This document shows positions 50,635-59,285 of a stretch of DNA of 64,000 nt, in pieces. The stretch is from Lachnospiraceae bacterium (lineage in GTDB: Bacteria > Bacillota > Clostridia > Lachnospirales > Lachnospiraceae): NCBI GenBank assembly GCA_024691305.1, contig JAILNS010000015.1:186001-250000 (forward strand). Reading direction: 5' to 3'. The notes under the pieces were generated by a model. It saw only the letters and a program-made list of their open reading frames with translations, was not told where the DNA came from and made no database searches. The position numbers and the translations under genes are program-made. Numbering within the stretch: position 1 is the first letter of the stretch; the number at the start of each line of letters is the position of its first letter.

Positions 50635-52017
50635 ATGATGGACCACAGACCGAATCAGCTTAAATATATATATAGTATTGTTCGCAAGCCGCTTATTTAT
50701 TTCGTGGGGCTTTTGGAGGTTTTTGCAATTATCATGAATGCTGCTGTATTTCATGTTTTTGCAGCTGATATAACGGAAGGTGATAATATGAACGACACCA
50801 TAAAGATATGTATAGACCCCGGTCACGGCGGAGAGAACCTCGGAGCCGAGTGGAACGGTTATCTTGAAAAGGATATGACCATGATCGTGGCCAGATCCAT
50901 GAAAGAAGAACTTGAAAAATACCAGGGTATCGAAGTTTATATGACACGAACCGAAGATGTGGATATGAGTCTTGAAGAACGTGTAGACTATGCTGCAAGT
51001 GTTGATGCGGATTTCTTTTTTTGCCTGCATTTTAACATGTCTGCAGAACACGATATGTACGGTGCAGAGTGCTGGGTATCGGCTTTTGGCAACGATTATG
51101 CAAGAGGTTTTGATTTTTCCAAGATAGAGATGGGCCTGCTTACAGACCTGGGATTATATGACCGGGGAATAAAGACAAGGCTTAACAGCGAAGGAACCAA
51201 TTATTACGGAGTACTCCGTATGGCCGATCTGGAAGATATGCCGGCTGTGATCATAGAACATTGTCATTTGGATAATTATAATGATGAGCCATTTTATGAC
51301 GAATATGACTGGCTTGTAGAATACGGTAAATTGGATGCAACTGCGGTTGCAATGTATTATGGTCTTTATTCGCAGGAACTTGGTAAAGACTACAGCGATT
51401 ATACTTATGAGCCGACTCCTGTACCGTCTGAGTGCGTTAAACCGGATCTATCGCCGCCGGATAAGCCATCCGTAAGTTATGGAGAGCCTTATGAAACAGA
51501 AAGCGGTGTAAAGGTGGATGCTATTCTTACAGCTTCCGATCCTGACAGCAGGATGCTTTATTACAGTTATTCGGATGATGGGGGAATTACATGGTCCGAA
51601 AGATTCAGGTGGGCCGATGATGAAGGACAGCTTATCGGAGATTCTATACTTACGGATACCATTCATACGACACTTGATGTACGTAGTGACCGTGATATGT
51701 ATGTGATATTTAAGGTATATAACCTTTATAATCTGGATTCCGATTCCGCGCCGTATTATATCGAGGCTGTTGCGGCAAAAGGAACCGAAGCCGATGAGAT
51801 CTCTTCGGAAGCGGCTACAGGTGATCCGGATACGGAATATACTACGATTGACAGGACCGAAAAAAAGGATAGCGATGATAAGGATGACAATCCTTTTGAC
51901 AGATCAGATTATGATAATGCCTATATTTTCGGCTTTGCGGCACTTGCTCTTGGTATACTGCTTGTTATAAGCACTCTTGGATATATCATTTATTCTCACA
52001 GACCTAGGCGAAGATGA
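50635..52017 (+). CDS. N-acetylmuramoyl-L-alanine amidase (Amidase_3) with C-terminal membrane anchor
   Basis: Zinc amidase that cuts peptides from peptidoglycan. A signal peptide occupies about residues 15-44 (LIYFVGLLEVFAIIMNAAVF, then HVFAAD). The catalytic domain spans about 54-240. CIDPGHGGENLG has zinc ligand His64, YLEKDM has Glu78, FFFCLHFNMS has His132, and AVIIEHCHLDN has catalytic Glu208. A beta-sandwich follows (about 285-390), then an acidic linker and a transmembrane helix (about 430-452) with a basic end, so the enzyme stays on the cell surface. The start at 50635 lies right after the terminator T-run and has no visible ribosome binding site. An internal ATG at 50788 has AAGGTG 5 bases upstream but would lose the signal peptide. 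Confidence 0.85.
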   Translation: MMDHRPNQLKYIYSIVRKPLIYFVGLLEVFAIIMNAAVFHVFAADITEGDNMNDTIKICIDPGHGGENLGAEWNGYLEKDMTMIVARSMKEELEKYQGIEVYMTRTEDVDMSLEERVDYAASVDADFFFCLHFNMSAEHDMYGAECWVSAFGNDYARGFDFSKIEMGLLTDLGLYDRGIKTRLNSEGTNYYGVLRMADLEDMPAVIIEHCHLDNYNDEPFYDEYDWLVEYGKLDATAVAMYYGLYSQELGKDYSDYTYEPTPVPSECVKPDLSPPDKPSVSYGEPYETESGVKVDAILTASDPDSRMLYYSYSDDGGITWSERFRWADDEGQLIGDSILTDTIHTTLDVRSDRDMYVIFKVYNLYNLDSDSAPYYIEAVAAKGTEADEISSEAATGDPDTEYTTIDRTEKKDSDDKDDNPFDRSDYDNAYIFGFAALALGILLVISTLGYIIYSHRPRRR

Positions 52018-52036
52018 GTGTAAACAGGCTAAAATA

Positions 52037-52065
52037 TTGACAAAATAGCTTATAAAAGATAAAGT
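52037..52065 (+). promoter_or_regulatory. Promoter upstream of tyrS
   Basis: TTGACA (52037-52042) is followed after 17 bases by TAAAGT (52060-52065). A small inverted repeat, GTTGTT-AAAA-AACAAC (52075-52090), lies between the promoter and the GAGGAG ribosome binding site. The leader is far too short for a tyrosine T-box. Confidence 0.45.
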
Positions 52066-52109
52066 TTTTAATTGGTTGTTAAAAAACAACGCAAAGAGGA
52101 GAATCAACT

Positions 52110-53336
52110 ATGGAGATTTTTGAAGAGCTTCGTGCAAGAGGACTGCTTGCACAGTTAACGGATGAAAATGAGATAAGAGAGCTTGTAAATAACGGAAAGG
52201 CTACTTTTTATATAGGTTTTGACCCCACTGCCGATTCATTACATGTTGGGCACTTTATGGCTTTATGTCTTATGAAGAGGCTTCAAATGGTCGGTAACAG
52301 ACCCATCGCACTGGTTGGAGGAGGAACCGGTATGATCGGGGATCCTTCAGGAAGATCCGATCTTAGAACCATGATGACGACAGAAACCATAGATCATAAC
52401 TGCGAATGCTTCAAACAGCAGATGAGCAGATTTATTGAGTTCGGCGAAGGCAAGGCAATGATGATAAATAATGCCGACTGGCTCAGGGATCTTAATTATA
52501 TTGATTTCATAAGGGATATAGGAGTCTGCTTTTCAGTAAATAATATGCTTCGTGCAGAATGCTACAAGCAGCGTATGGAGAAGGGCTTAAGTTTCCTTGA
52601 GTTTAACTATATGATCATGCAGTCATATGATTTTTTGATGCTATACCAGAAATACGGCTGCAATATGCAGTTTGGCGGCGATGATCAGTGGTCCAATATG
52701 CTTGGCGGAACCGAACTTATACGTAAGAAACTCGGAAAAGATGCATATGCTATGACCATTACGCTCCTTCTTAATTCCGAAGGAAAGAAGATGGGTAAGA
52801 CACAGAAGGGAGCAGTATGGCTTGATGCCAATAAAACATCTCCTTACGAGTTCTATCAGTACTGGAGAAACGTAAGTGATGCTGATGTTATCAAATGCAT
52901 CAAGATGCTTACCTTCCTTCCAATGGAACAGATAAATGATATGGAAAAATGGCAGGGTGAGGATCTGAACAAGGCTAAGAAGATACTTGCACACGAACTT
53001 ACCGAACTTGTTCACGGCAAAGATGAAGCCGATAAAGCAGAGGAAGCTTCGGCAGCTCTTTTTGCGGGAGGAGCAAATTCTGCCAATATTCCGCAGGCCG
53101 TTATCACAGATGACAAATTCATCGATGATAAGATTGATATATGCGGTGTTCTTGTTGCGTCAGGTCTTGTTCCTTCAAGAAGTGAGGCAAGACGTGCGGT
53201 AGAGCAGGGCGGAGTTTCCGTTAATGATGAAAAAGTAGCCGATATATCCGTTTCCTACAGCAAAGATCAGATCGGGTCCGGAGATTTTATCGTTAAAAAG
53301 GGAAAGAAAAACTTTAAAAAGATAATTGTTGAATAA
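52110..53336 (+). CDS. tyrS: Tyrosyl-tRNA synthetase
   Basis: Charges tRNA-Tyr with tyrosine. The 408 residues match bacterial TyrRS. The class I HIGH signature appears as HVGHF in DPTADSLHVGHFMALCLM, and the KMSKS loop as KKMGKTQKG. QFGGDDQWSNMLGG is the tyrosine-binding region. The C-terminal S4-type RNA-binding domain starts near residue 340 (VASGLVPSRSEARRAVEQGG). AGAGGAGAATCAACT precedes the ATG. Confidence 0.97.
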   Translation: MEIFEELRARGLLAQLTDENEIRELVNNGKATFYIGFDPTADSLHVGHFMALCLMKRLQMVGNRPIALVGGGTGMIGDPSGRSDLRTMMTTETIDHNCECFKQQMSRFIEFGEGKAMMINNADWLRDLNYIDFIRDIGVCFSVNNMLRAECYKQRMEKGLSFLEFNYMIMQSYDFLMLYQKYGCNMQFGGDDQWSNMLGGTELIRKKLGKDAYAMTITLLLNSEGKKMGKTQKGAVWLDANKTSPYEFYQYWRNVSDADVIKCIKMLTFLPMEQINDMEKWQGEDLNKAKKILAHELTELVHGKDEADKAEEASAALFAGGANSANIPQAVITDDKFIDDKIDICGVLVASGLVPSRSEARRAVEQGGVSVNDEKVADISVSYSKDQIGSGDFIVKKGKKNFKKIIVE

Positions 53337-53372
53337 ATGAGCATATAAATATATGCGGAAAGGTGTTTTAAA

Positions 53373-54383
53373 ATGGCTATCAGAAGAAATAACACTGAGC
53401 AGCAGCGTAAACCCGAGAGAACTTTGCTTTCATATACACCCGAACTCAAGGTTTTGGACTGTACTTTAAGAGACGGAGGACTGACTAACGATTTTTATTT
53501 TACCGATGATTTTGCAAGGGATCTGTATAAGGCAAATATCAAGGCGGGCGTTGACTATATGGAATTTGGCTACAGAGCATCCAAGGAAATGTTTGACGTC
53601 AATAAATTCGGAAAATGGAAATTTGCTTCTGATGATGATATAAGAGAGATCATTCAGGCTGACAAGGCTGAAGAGATCAAGCTTGCCATTATGGCTGATG
53701 TCGGAAGATGTGACTATCAGAAAGATATTACCGACAGGAGCAATTCACCGGTAGATCTGGTCAGAGTGGCAACTTATATAAACACCATCCCCGCTGCAGT
53801 AGCAATGATAGAAGATGCTCATGCAAAGGGCTACGAGACTTCCTGTAACATCATGGCAATATCCAAATCTACAAAAGAAGACCTCATGAATGCTCTTGAG
53901 CAGATATGCAGTTCAAGTGTAGATATGGTCTATGTAGTTGACAGCTACGGATCACTTTATCCCGAACAGGCACAGCAGTTATGCGAAATGTATATGGATA
54001 TAGCTGAAAGCCACGGTAAAAAAGTGGGAATCCATGCGCATAACAATCAGCAGCTTGCTTTTGCGAATACGATAGAAGCCATACGTGCAGGTATATGTTA
54101 TCTGGATGCTACCGTATCAAGTCTCGGTAGAGGCGCAGGGAACTGCCCGAGCGAATTATTACTTGGTTTTCTTAAGAATCCCAAATACAGGATCGATCCT
54201 ATACTTATGTTCATAGAAAACCATATAATACCGCTTCGTGAATCAGGAGTAAAATGGGGATATGATGTACCTTATGTACTTACCGGTATTTTAAATCAGC
54301 ATCCCAGATCGGCTATTCAGTGTATTGAAGCCGGAAGAACCGACTACGAGCAATTTTATATTGAACTTTCGGATAATTTCTAA
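53373..54383 (+). CDS. HMGL-like aldolase of uncertain substrate
   Basis: 336 residues forming a DRE-TIM metallolyase barrel. The LDCTLRDGGLTNDFYF strand carries the Arg-Asp metal motif. The barrel also shows YMEFGYRAS, VDMVYVVDSYGSLYPEQAQQ, KVGIHAHNNQQLAFANTIEA with the metal-binding His-x-His, and 'VSSLGRGAGNCPSELLLGFL'. The relatives include 4-hydroxy-2-oxovalerate aldolase and HMG-CoA lyase, but no acetaldehyde dehydrogenase partner is present here. The actual substrate is therefore unknown. AAAGGTG lies 7 bases before the ATG. Its stop overlaps the start of the membrane gene that follows (TAATG). Confidence 0.83.
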   Translation: MAIRRNNTEQQRKPERTLLSYTPELKVLDCTLRDGGLTNDFYFTDDFARDLYKANIKAGVDYMEFGYRASKEMFDVNKFGKWKFASDDDIREIIQADKAEEIKLAIMADVGRCDYQKDITDRSNSPVDLVRVATYINTIPAAVAMIEDAHAKGYETSCNIMAISKSTKEDLMNALEQICSSSVDMVYVVDSYGSLYPEQAQQLCEMYMDIAESHGKKVGIHAHNNQQLAFANTIEAIRAGICYLDATVSSLGRGAGNCPSELLLGFLKNPKYRIDPILMFIENHIIPLRESGVKWGYDVPYVLTGILNQHPRSAIQCIEAGRTDYEQFYIELSDNF

Positions 54384-55231
54384 TGAATAAAAAACGACTT
54401 ATAATTGGCGCATTCATCGCTATTGTGGTGTATGCGTCAGTCTGGTTTTTAATTAAATCTTTTGCCGATCCGACACATGTTTTTTGGCTTACGGCATATA
54501 ATATGAGACTAAAAAACGGATATGACTATACCGCTTTTGATCTTTTCGGACCGCTTCATTTGGCTGAACTCGGTCTTGGTCTTGTCACATCCGTGATCGG
54601 TTATAACCTATTTAAGAGAGCCTCCGCGGAATCAAAACAGAGAACTCTGGTTATACTTTCTGTAATGATCCTTTGCGAAGAAATTCTAAAAGATATCGTG
54701 ATAATCGCTACGGGCCAGTTTCAATATGACCACCTGCCTTTTCATCTTTGCGGTGTAAACATATTTATAGCACTTTGGTTTGCGATCCGTCCCAATGATT
54801 ATCTGGCCGAATATCTTTATGCCATAGGTCTTCCGGGAACCTGGGTCGCACTTATAACGACTTCATGGCAGGCATGTCCGATATATAATTTTAATCATAT
54901 CCACTCGGTCATTTTCCATATCATGCTTGCTGTATTTTGCATCCTCGTCCTTGCAGGAGGATTCAGACCTCATATATGGCATATATACAGAGTTTTTATT
55001 GTATTGCTCGGTACGTGCATACCTGCGATCATATGCAATGCTTTATTTGATACAAATTTCTTTTTTCTAAAGAGGACCGAGAATAATCCTATCCTGGAAG
55101 CTATAAGTACCCTGTGCGGACGGTTTTATCTTCTGGGGCTTGGAGCACTGGCAATAGTATTTGTATTGTTCATGTATATACCATGGATCATTACGGATAT
55201 AATAAAATGTATTAAAAAACGTAAGGCGTAA
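54383..55231 (+). CDS. TMEM164/YwaF-type integral membrane protein (TIGR02206-like)
   Basis: 282 residues with about seven transmembrane helices. FDLFGPLHLAELGLG in the first loop and QYDHLPFHLCGVNIFIALWF (about residues 113-132) match the YwaF/TMEM164 pattern. In human TMEM164 an equivalent cysteine after the Leu-Pro motif acts in acyl transfer to lipids. The bacterial members are uncharacterised. NFNHIHSVIFHIM supplies a His that may belong to the active site. The ATG overlaps the aldolase stop, so both are translated together. Its stop lies within the left part of a bidirectional terminator. Confidence 0.75.
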   Translation: MNKKRLIIGAFIAIVVYASVWFLIKSFADPTHVFWLTAYNMRLKNGYDYTAFDLFGPLHLAELGLGLVTSVIGYNLFKRASAESKQRTLVILSVMILCEEILKDIVIIATGQFQYDHLPFHLCGVNIFIALWFAIRPNDYLAEYLYAIGLPGTWVALITTSWQACPIYNFNHIHSVIFHIMLAVFCILVLAGGFRPHIWHIYRVFIVLLGTCIPAIICNALFDTNFFFLKRTENNPILEAISTLCGRFYLLGLGALAIVFVLFMYIPWIITDIIKCIKKRKA

Positions 55232-55250
55232 AACCTTACGTTTTTGTCTT
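55215..55250. terminator. Bidirectional terminator between convergent genes
   Basis: AAAAACGTAAGG (55215-55226) and CCTTACGTTTTT (55234-55245) form a perfect 12-bp stem with a 7-base loop. T-runs occur at both ends when read on either strand. It overlaps the last codons of the YwaF-type gene and lies downstream of aroC, which ends at 55273 from the other side. Confidence 0.88.
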
Positions 55251-55272
55251 TTTATTTATCATTTGATCGGCA

Positions 55273-56373
55273 TTATTTAAGATAAAAATCCGTTAAAGAT
55301 CCAAGCTTGGAACTCATATTGGTCATCAGAGCATCCACAAGGGTAATGGCACACATGCTTTCAACAACGACTACCGCACGAGGTACGATAACGGGATCAT
55401 GACGGCCTTTTATGTTTATCGATACGTCTTCTTTATCCTTTGAAACCGTTTCCTGTGTTTTAAAAATGCTTGGAGTAGGCTTTATATAGCATCTGATGAT
55501 GATATCCGAACCATCCGACATACCGCCAAGCAGACCGCCGCTATGATTTGTGATCTTGGTGATCTCATCACCTGACATCCTGAAAGCATCATTATTCTCA
55601 GAACCGGTGGATCCCGCAACCTTAAAACCGTCTCCAAATTCAACTGCTTTAACTGCACCGATACTCATAATAGCTTTACTTAGGTTTGCACTGAGTTTTT
55701 CAAACACGGGATCACCTATACCTGCAGGCATTCCTTTTATTACGGTTTCTATAACACCACCGGCGGAGTCTTTATCTTCACGTAAACCGTTAATGTATTC
55801 CACAGCCTCTTTATCAGCTTTGCTGTCGGGCATACAAGTGGGAAGACAGGTTATAAGACTTCTGTCAAAGTTTGATCTGTCAATTGAGACAGGCCCTATC
55901 GAAAGGGTATAAGAACACACATCTATATTCAGTTCCTTAAGGATCTTGGATGCGACAGCACCGGCAGCAACACGACCTATGGTTTCACGCCCGGAAGAAC
56001 GTCCCCCGCCTCTGTAATCCCTGATCCCATATTTTGCATCATAAGTATAATCAGCATGGCCGGGTCTGTATATATCCTTTATATTTGAATAATCGGATGA
56101 GTGTTGAGATGTGTTTCTCACCATTATGGATATCGGACAACCTGTAGTTATGCCTTCCATTGTTCCGGATAATATCTCTGCCTCATCCGCCTCATTTCTG
56201 GGTGTGGAAATATTGCTTTTGCCGGGAGCCCTCCTGTCCATAAAGGGTTGAATGTCCTTCTCGCTTAGTTTTAGCCCTGCAGGTACGCCATCGATCACAA
56301 CCCCCAAAGCCTTACCGTGTGACTCCCCCCAGGTAGTTATTTTAAATATATTTCCAAAAGATGATCCTGCCAT
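55273..56373 (-). CDS. aroC: Chorismate synthase
   Basis: Last step of the shikimate pathway, converting EPSP to chorismate with reduced FMN. The 366 residues match AroC. FKITTWGESHGKALGVVIDG, RRAPGKSNISTPRNEADEAE and GIRDYRGGGRSSGRETIGRV are the three signatures. It stands alone on the minus strand between two terminators/promoters. The clear promoter at 56428-56456 gives it a leader of about 50 bases. Confidence 0.97.
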   Translation of the reverse strand: MAGSSFGNIFKITTWGESHGKALGVVIDGVPAGLKLSEKDIQPFMDRRAPGKSNISTPRNEADEAEILSGTMEGITTGCPISIMVRNTSQHSSDYSNIKDIYRPGHADYTYDAKYGIRDYRGGGRSSGRETIGRVAAGAVASKILKELNIDVCSYTLSIGPVSIDRSNFDRSLITCLPTCMPDSKADKEAVEYINGLREDKDSAGGVIETVIKGMPAGIGDPVFEKLSANLSKAIMSIGAVKAVEFGDGFKVAGSTGSENNDAFRMSGDEITKITNHSGGLLGGMSDGSDIIIRCYIKPTPSIFKTQETVSKDKEDVSINIKGRHDPVIVPRAVVVVESMCAITLVDALMTNMSSKLGSLTDFYLK

Positions 56374-56427
56374 AATAAACCTTTCTTAATATCTGAATAT
56401 CCTTGATCTTTATAACTTAACATATAA

Positions 56428-56456
56428 ATATTACATAATTTTATCCCATTCCACAA
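56428..56456 (-). promoter_or_regulatory. aroC promoter (minus strand)
   Basis: Read on the minus strand, TTGTGG (56456-56451) and TAATAT (56433-56428) are separated by 17 bases. The aroC start codon lies about 55 bases downstream. Confidence 0.55.
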
Positions 56457-56471
56457 CATATTGTACTTATT

Positions 56472-56533
56472 TTGACGAAAATACAGATTTTACGCTATAT
56501 CTTATTGACGCATAATTCTTATAAGGATATATT
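56472..56533 (+). promoter_or_regulatory. Tandem promoters for the carboxypeptidase-tgt unit
   Basis: Promoter 1: TTGACG (56472-56477), 18 bases, TATATC (56496-56501). Promoter 2: TTGACG (56505-56510), 17 bases, TATATT (56528-56533). The start codon is at 56564. No ribosome binding site better than a weak purine stretch is visible in the short leader. Confidence 0.6.
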
Positions 56534-56563
56534 AAATTAGTAAACCAAATTCTGACAAATAAA

Positions 56564-57625
56564 ATGAACATTACTTTTAAGGACAAGGTCCTAAGTTTAT
56601 ATCGAAGAACTGTACGCTCGCATAAGTGGTTGAAAATTCCCATGCTTGTTTTGAGCGTATTTTTGCTGTTTATTGACAGACTTGTTCTTAAGTTCAGATC
56701 AGGTTTCAGAAAATTCTCAATCGTGATCTTATCACTTACTTTTGCATTTGTTAGTTGTTCTTTCAGTTCCGTGATCTGGGGTGACGGTGCTGCGGATTTC
56801 ACTTACGATACATCGGCTTTTTATTATGAAACCGAAGAATCTGCAGCAGCTCTCGCCGTAGAACAGGAAATTGATGCTTCTCTTTTGCCTGAAGAATATG
56901 ATGAAGAGGATGAAGAGGCCCTTACGGTTTCGGAAAAAGGTCAGGTTATTTCCGAAGAAGATATGATATCTGCAGAAGATCTTGTAGGAAATATGGATCA
57001 GTCAATGATACAGGAAACCGAAGAAGAGGCAGCCACCGGAAGTGAGCATACTTTTTCACGTGATGAATGGCAGCTTACGCTTGTAAACAAGAATCACCCG
57101 ATATCCGAAGACTATACATTCACGCTTGGAACCATCAAGGGTTCCATGCAATGCGATGAACGTATCATACCCGATCTGTATGCGATGATAGAAGCCGCCT
57201 ATAACGACGGTATAAACCTTATCATCTGTTCTCCGTACAGAAACGATTCGCGCCAGCAGATGCTGTTTGACCGTAAAGTCAATAAATATATGGCACAGGG
57301 GATGAGTTACATGGATGCATATAAGGTTGCGGCCCAGGTTGTAACGATTCCGGGATCCAGTGAACATCAGATAGGTCTTGCGATCGACTTTATAACAGAT
57401 AATCATTCTTCATTGGACGAAGCTTTCGGCCAGACACCTGCGGGTATCTGGATTGCCGAGCATTCCTACGAATACGGTTTTATAATCAGATATCCCGAGG
57501 GAAAAGAGGATATTACCGGAATAGAATTTGAACCCTGGCATTTAAGGTATGTAGGAAAAAAAGCTGCAAAAGTCATATACGAAGAATCTATCACACTTGA
57601 GGAGTTTTGGGAGAAATACCTGTAA
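56564..57625 (+). CDS. VanY-type D-alanyl-D-alanine carboxypeptidase, membrane-anchored
   Basis: Zinc peptidase that trims peptidoglycan stem peptides. The 353 residues begin with a basic cytoplasmic segment and two hydrophobic stretches (about 25-42 and 51-70). An acidic linker (about 85-160, rich in Glu and Asp) follows. The catalytic domain spans about 168-353. SSEHQIGLAIDF holds zinc ligands His268 and Asp275, and EFEPWHLRYVG holds the catalytic Glu and zinc His326. IICSPYRNDSRQQMLFDRKV matches the VanY substrate region. No vanS/vanR or ligase genes are near, so ordinary wall maturation is more likely than glycopeptide resistance. tgt overlaps its stop codon. Confidence 0.9.
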   Translation: MNITFKDKVLSLYRRTVRSHKWLKIPMLVLSVFLLFIDRLVLKFRSGFRKFSIVILSLTFAFVSCSFSSVIWGDGAADFTYDTSAFYYETEESAAALAVEQEIDASLLPEEYDEEDEEALTVSEKGQVISEEDMISAEDLVGNMDQSMIQETEEEAATGSEHTFSRDEWQLTLVNKNHPISEDYTFTLGTIKGSMQCDERIIPDLYAMIEAAYNDGINLIICSPYRNDSRQQMLFDRKVNKYMAQGMSYMDAYKVAAQVVTIPGSSEHQIGLAIDFITDNHSSLDEAFGQTPAGIWIAEHSYEYGFIIRYPEGKEDITGIEFEPWHLRYVGKKAAKVIYEESITLEEFWEKYL

Positions 57626-58761
57626 TGTATAAAATCTTAAAAACAGACGGACGTGCGAAAAGAGCGGAGTTTAATACGGTACACGGAACCGTACAGACTC
57701 CTCTTTTTATGAATGTAGGTACCGTTGCTGCCATAAAAGGAGCCGTATCGACAGATGATCTTAAAGAGATCGGAACTCAGGTCGAATTATCAAATACATA
57801 TCATCTTCATGTGAGAACAGGGGATGAGACCATCAAGAAACTTGGCGGTTTACATAAGTTTATGAAATGGGACAGACCGATCCTTACGGATTCCGGTGGT
57901 TTTCAGGTTTTTTCGCTTGCTTCCATGAGAAAGATCACGGAAGAAGGCGTAAGATTCAATTCACATATCGACGGACATAAGATATTTATGGGGCCGGAAG
58001 AGAGCATGCAGATCCAGTCTAACCTGGGATCCACTATTGCAATGGCATTTGATGAATGTCCTCCTTCCAAAGCAGACAGGAAATATGTCCAGAATTCCGT
58101 TGACCGTACATACAGATGGCTGCTTAGATGTGTGGCTAAAATGAAGGAATTAAACAGCCTTGAAGATACGGTAAATCCGAAACAACTTCTTTTTGGCATC
58201 AATCAGGGAGCAGTGTACGATGATATACGTATAGAAAATGCTAAGATGATATCGGAACTTGATCTTCCCGGATATTCACTCGGCGGTCTTGCTGTAGGTG
58301 AGTCGGAAGAGGAGATGTATCATATACTTGATGTCACGGTGCCTTTCCTTCCCAAGGATAAGCCTACTTATCTTATGGGCGTGGGAACTCCCAGAAACAT
58401 ACTGGAAGCGGTTGACAGAGGGGTAGATTTTTTTGATTGTGTGTATCCTTCAAGAAACGGAAGACACGGTCATGTATATACTCATCACGGTAAACTGAAT
58501 CTGTTCAATTCCAAATATGAACTGGATCATAAACCGATAGAGGAAGGATGCGGGTGTCCCGCATGTAAAGGCGGATATTCAAGAGCGTATATCAGACATC
58601 TTTTAAAGGCTAAGGAGATGCTTGGCCTGCGCTTTTGTGTTCTTCATAATCTCTATTACTATAATCATCTTATGACCGAGATAAGGGATGCCATAGATGC
58701 AGGAAATTACTCTGAATTCAAAAGACAGACCCTGGATGCTTTAAATGAAGAAAATCAATAA
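57625..58761 (+). CDS. tgt: tRNA-guanine transglycosylase
   Basis: Exchanges guanine for preQ1 at position 34 of tRNAs reading NAY codons. The 378 residues start at the ATG at 57625, which overlaps the upstream TAA; the TTG at 57607 is rejected. GLHKFMKWDRPILTDSGGFQ contains the Asp that opens the reaction. PSRNGRHGHVYTHHGKLN and the zinc site CGCPACKGGYSRAYIRHL, with FCVLHNLYYYN, are all present. yajC follows, as is common in bacteria, but secD is not next to it here. Confidence 0.97.
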   Translation: MYKILKTDGRAKRAEFNTVHGTVQTPLFMNVGTVAAIKGAVSTDDLKEIGTQVELSNTYHLHVRTGDETIKKLGGLHKFMKWDRPILTDSGGFQVFSLASMRKITEEGVRFNSHIDGHKIFMGPEESMQIQSNLGSTIAMAFDECPPSKADRKYVQNSVDRTYRWLLRCVAKMKELNSLEDTVNPKQLLFGINQGAVYDDIRIENAKMISELDLPGYSLGGLAVGESEEEMYHILDVTVPFLPKDKPTYLMGVGTPRNILEAVDRGVDFFDCVYPSRNGRHGHVYTHHGKLNLFNSKYELDHKPIEEGCGCPACKGGYSRAYIRHLLKAKEMLGLRFCVLHNLYYYNHLMTEIRDAIDAGNYSEFKRQTLDALNEENQ

Positions 58762-58794
58762 TGAACTAAGCTATTCAAATTTATACTATTTTAA

Positions 58795-58823
58795 TTGCGT
58801 ATATCCGCTTTTTAGATTAAAAT
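58795..58823 (+). promoter_or_regulatory. Promoter upstream of yajC
   Basis: TTGCGT (58795-58800) and TAAAAT (58818-58823) are 17 bases apart. The yajC ATG is 40 bases downstream, behind AGGGAGG. Confidence 0.5.
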
Positions 58824-58862
58824 GCTATTGTTGGTTATTTGAATAAGGGAGGAAATACTTAT

Positions 58863-59204
58863 ATGTTTTCAGGAATATTATTAACTACAGATGCAGCTGC
58901 CGCTAATCCATACGGCGGAGTAATAATGGTCGTATATATCATTCTGATCGTAGCATTTGTTTATTTCTTTATGATCCGTCCCCAGAAGACAGAACAGAAG
59001 AAAAAGAATGCAATGTTAGGTTCACTTGAAGTCGGTGACAGTGTGCTTACTACAGCCGGGTTTTACGGAGTTGTGATCGATATAGCCGATGATACTGTTA
59101 TCGTCGAGTTCGGTAATAATAAGAATTGCCGTATACCTATGCAGAAGTCAGCAATCGTACAGATCGAGAAAGCAGGCTCTGCTGTAGAAGAAAGCAGTAA
59201 ATAA
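58863..59204 (+). CDS. yajC: Preprotein translocase accessory subunit YajC
   Basis: Small membrane protein associated with SecDF and the Sec translocon. 113 residues from the ATG at 58863 (AGGGAGG upstream; the TTG at 58839 is rejected). One transmembrane helix (about residues 18-38, VIMVVYIILIVAFVYFFMIR) is followed by the characteristic PQKTEQKKK motif. A small beta domain comes next (LEVGDSVLTTAGFYGVVIDI). A terminator follows directly, so secD/secF are not co-transcribed. Confidence 0.95.
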   Translation: MFSGILLTTDAAAANPYGGVIMVVYIILIVAFVYFFMIRPQKTEQKKKNAMLGSLEVGDSVLTTAGFYGVVIDIADDTVIVEFGNNKNCRIPMQKSAIVQIEKAGSAVEESSK

Positions 59205-59219
59205 AACAGAACGTATGCG

Positions 59220-59250
59220 GCGCCTGTGGAAACACAGGCGCTTATTATTT
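59220..59250 (+). terminator. Terminator after yajC
   Basis: GCGCCTGTG (59220-59228), GAAA tetraloop, CACAGGCGC (59233-59241), then TTATTATTT. The stem is perfect over 9 bp. Confidence 0.85.
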
Positions 59251-59285
59251 AATATGATAATTGACTAAAAATGAGGTGATTTACG

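Noticed and set aside
52018..52109. Possible tyrosine T-box riboswitch upstream of tyrS
   Set aside because: Only 92 bases separate the genes, a promoter takes up half, and there is no T-box sequence or antiterminator structure.
56564..57625. Glycopeptide resistance determinant (vanY)
   Set aside because: The protein has the VanY fold, but no vanR, vanS, vanH, vanA or vanX genes are present nearby. Such carboxypeptidases are common in wall maturation.
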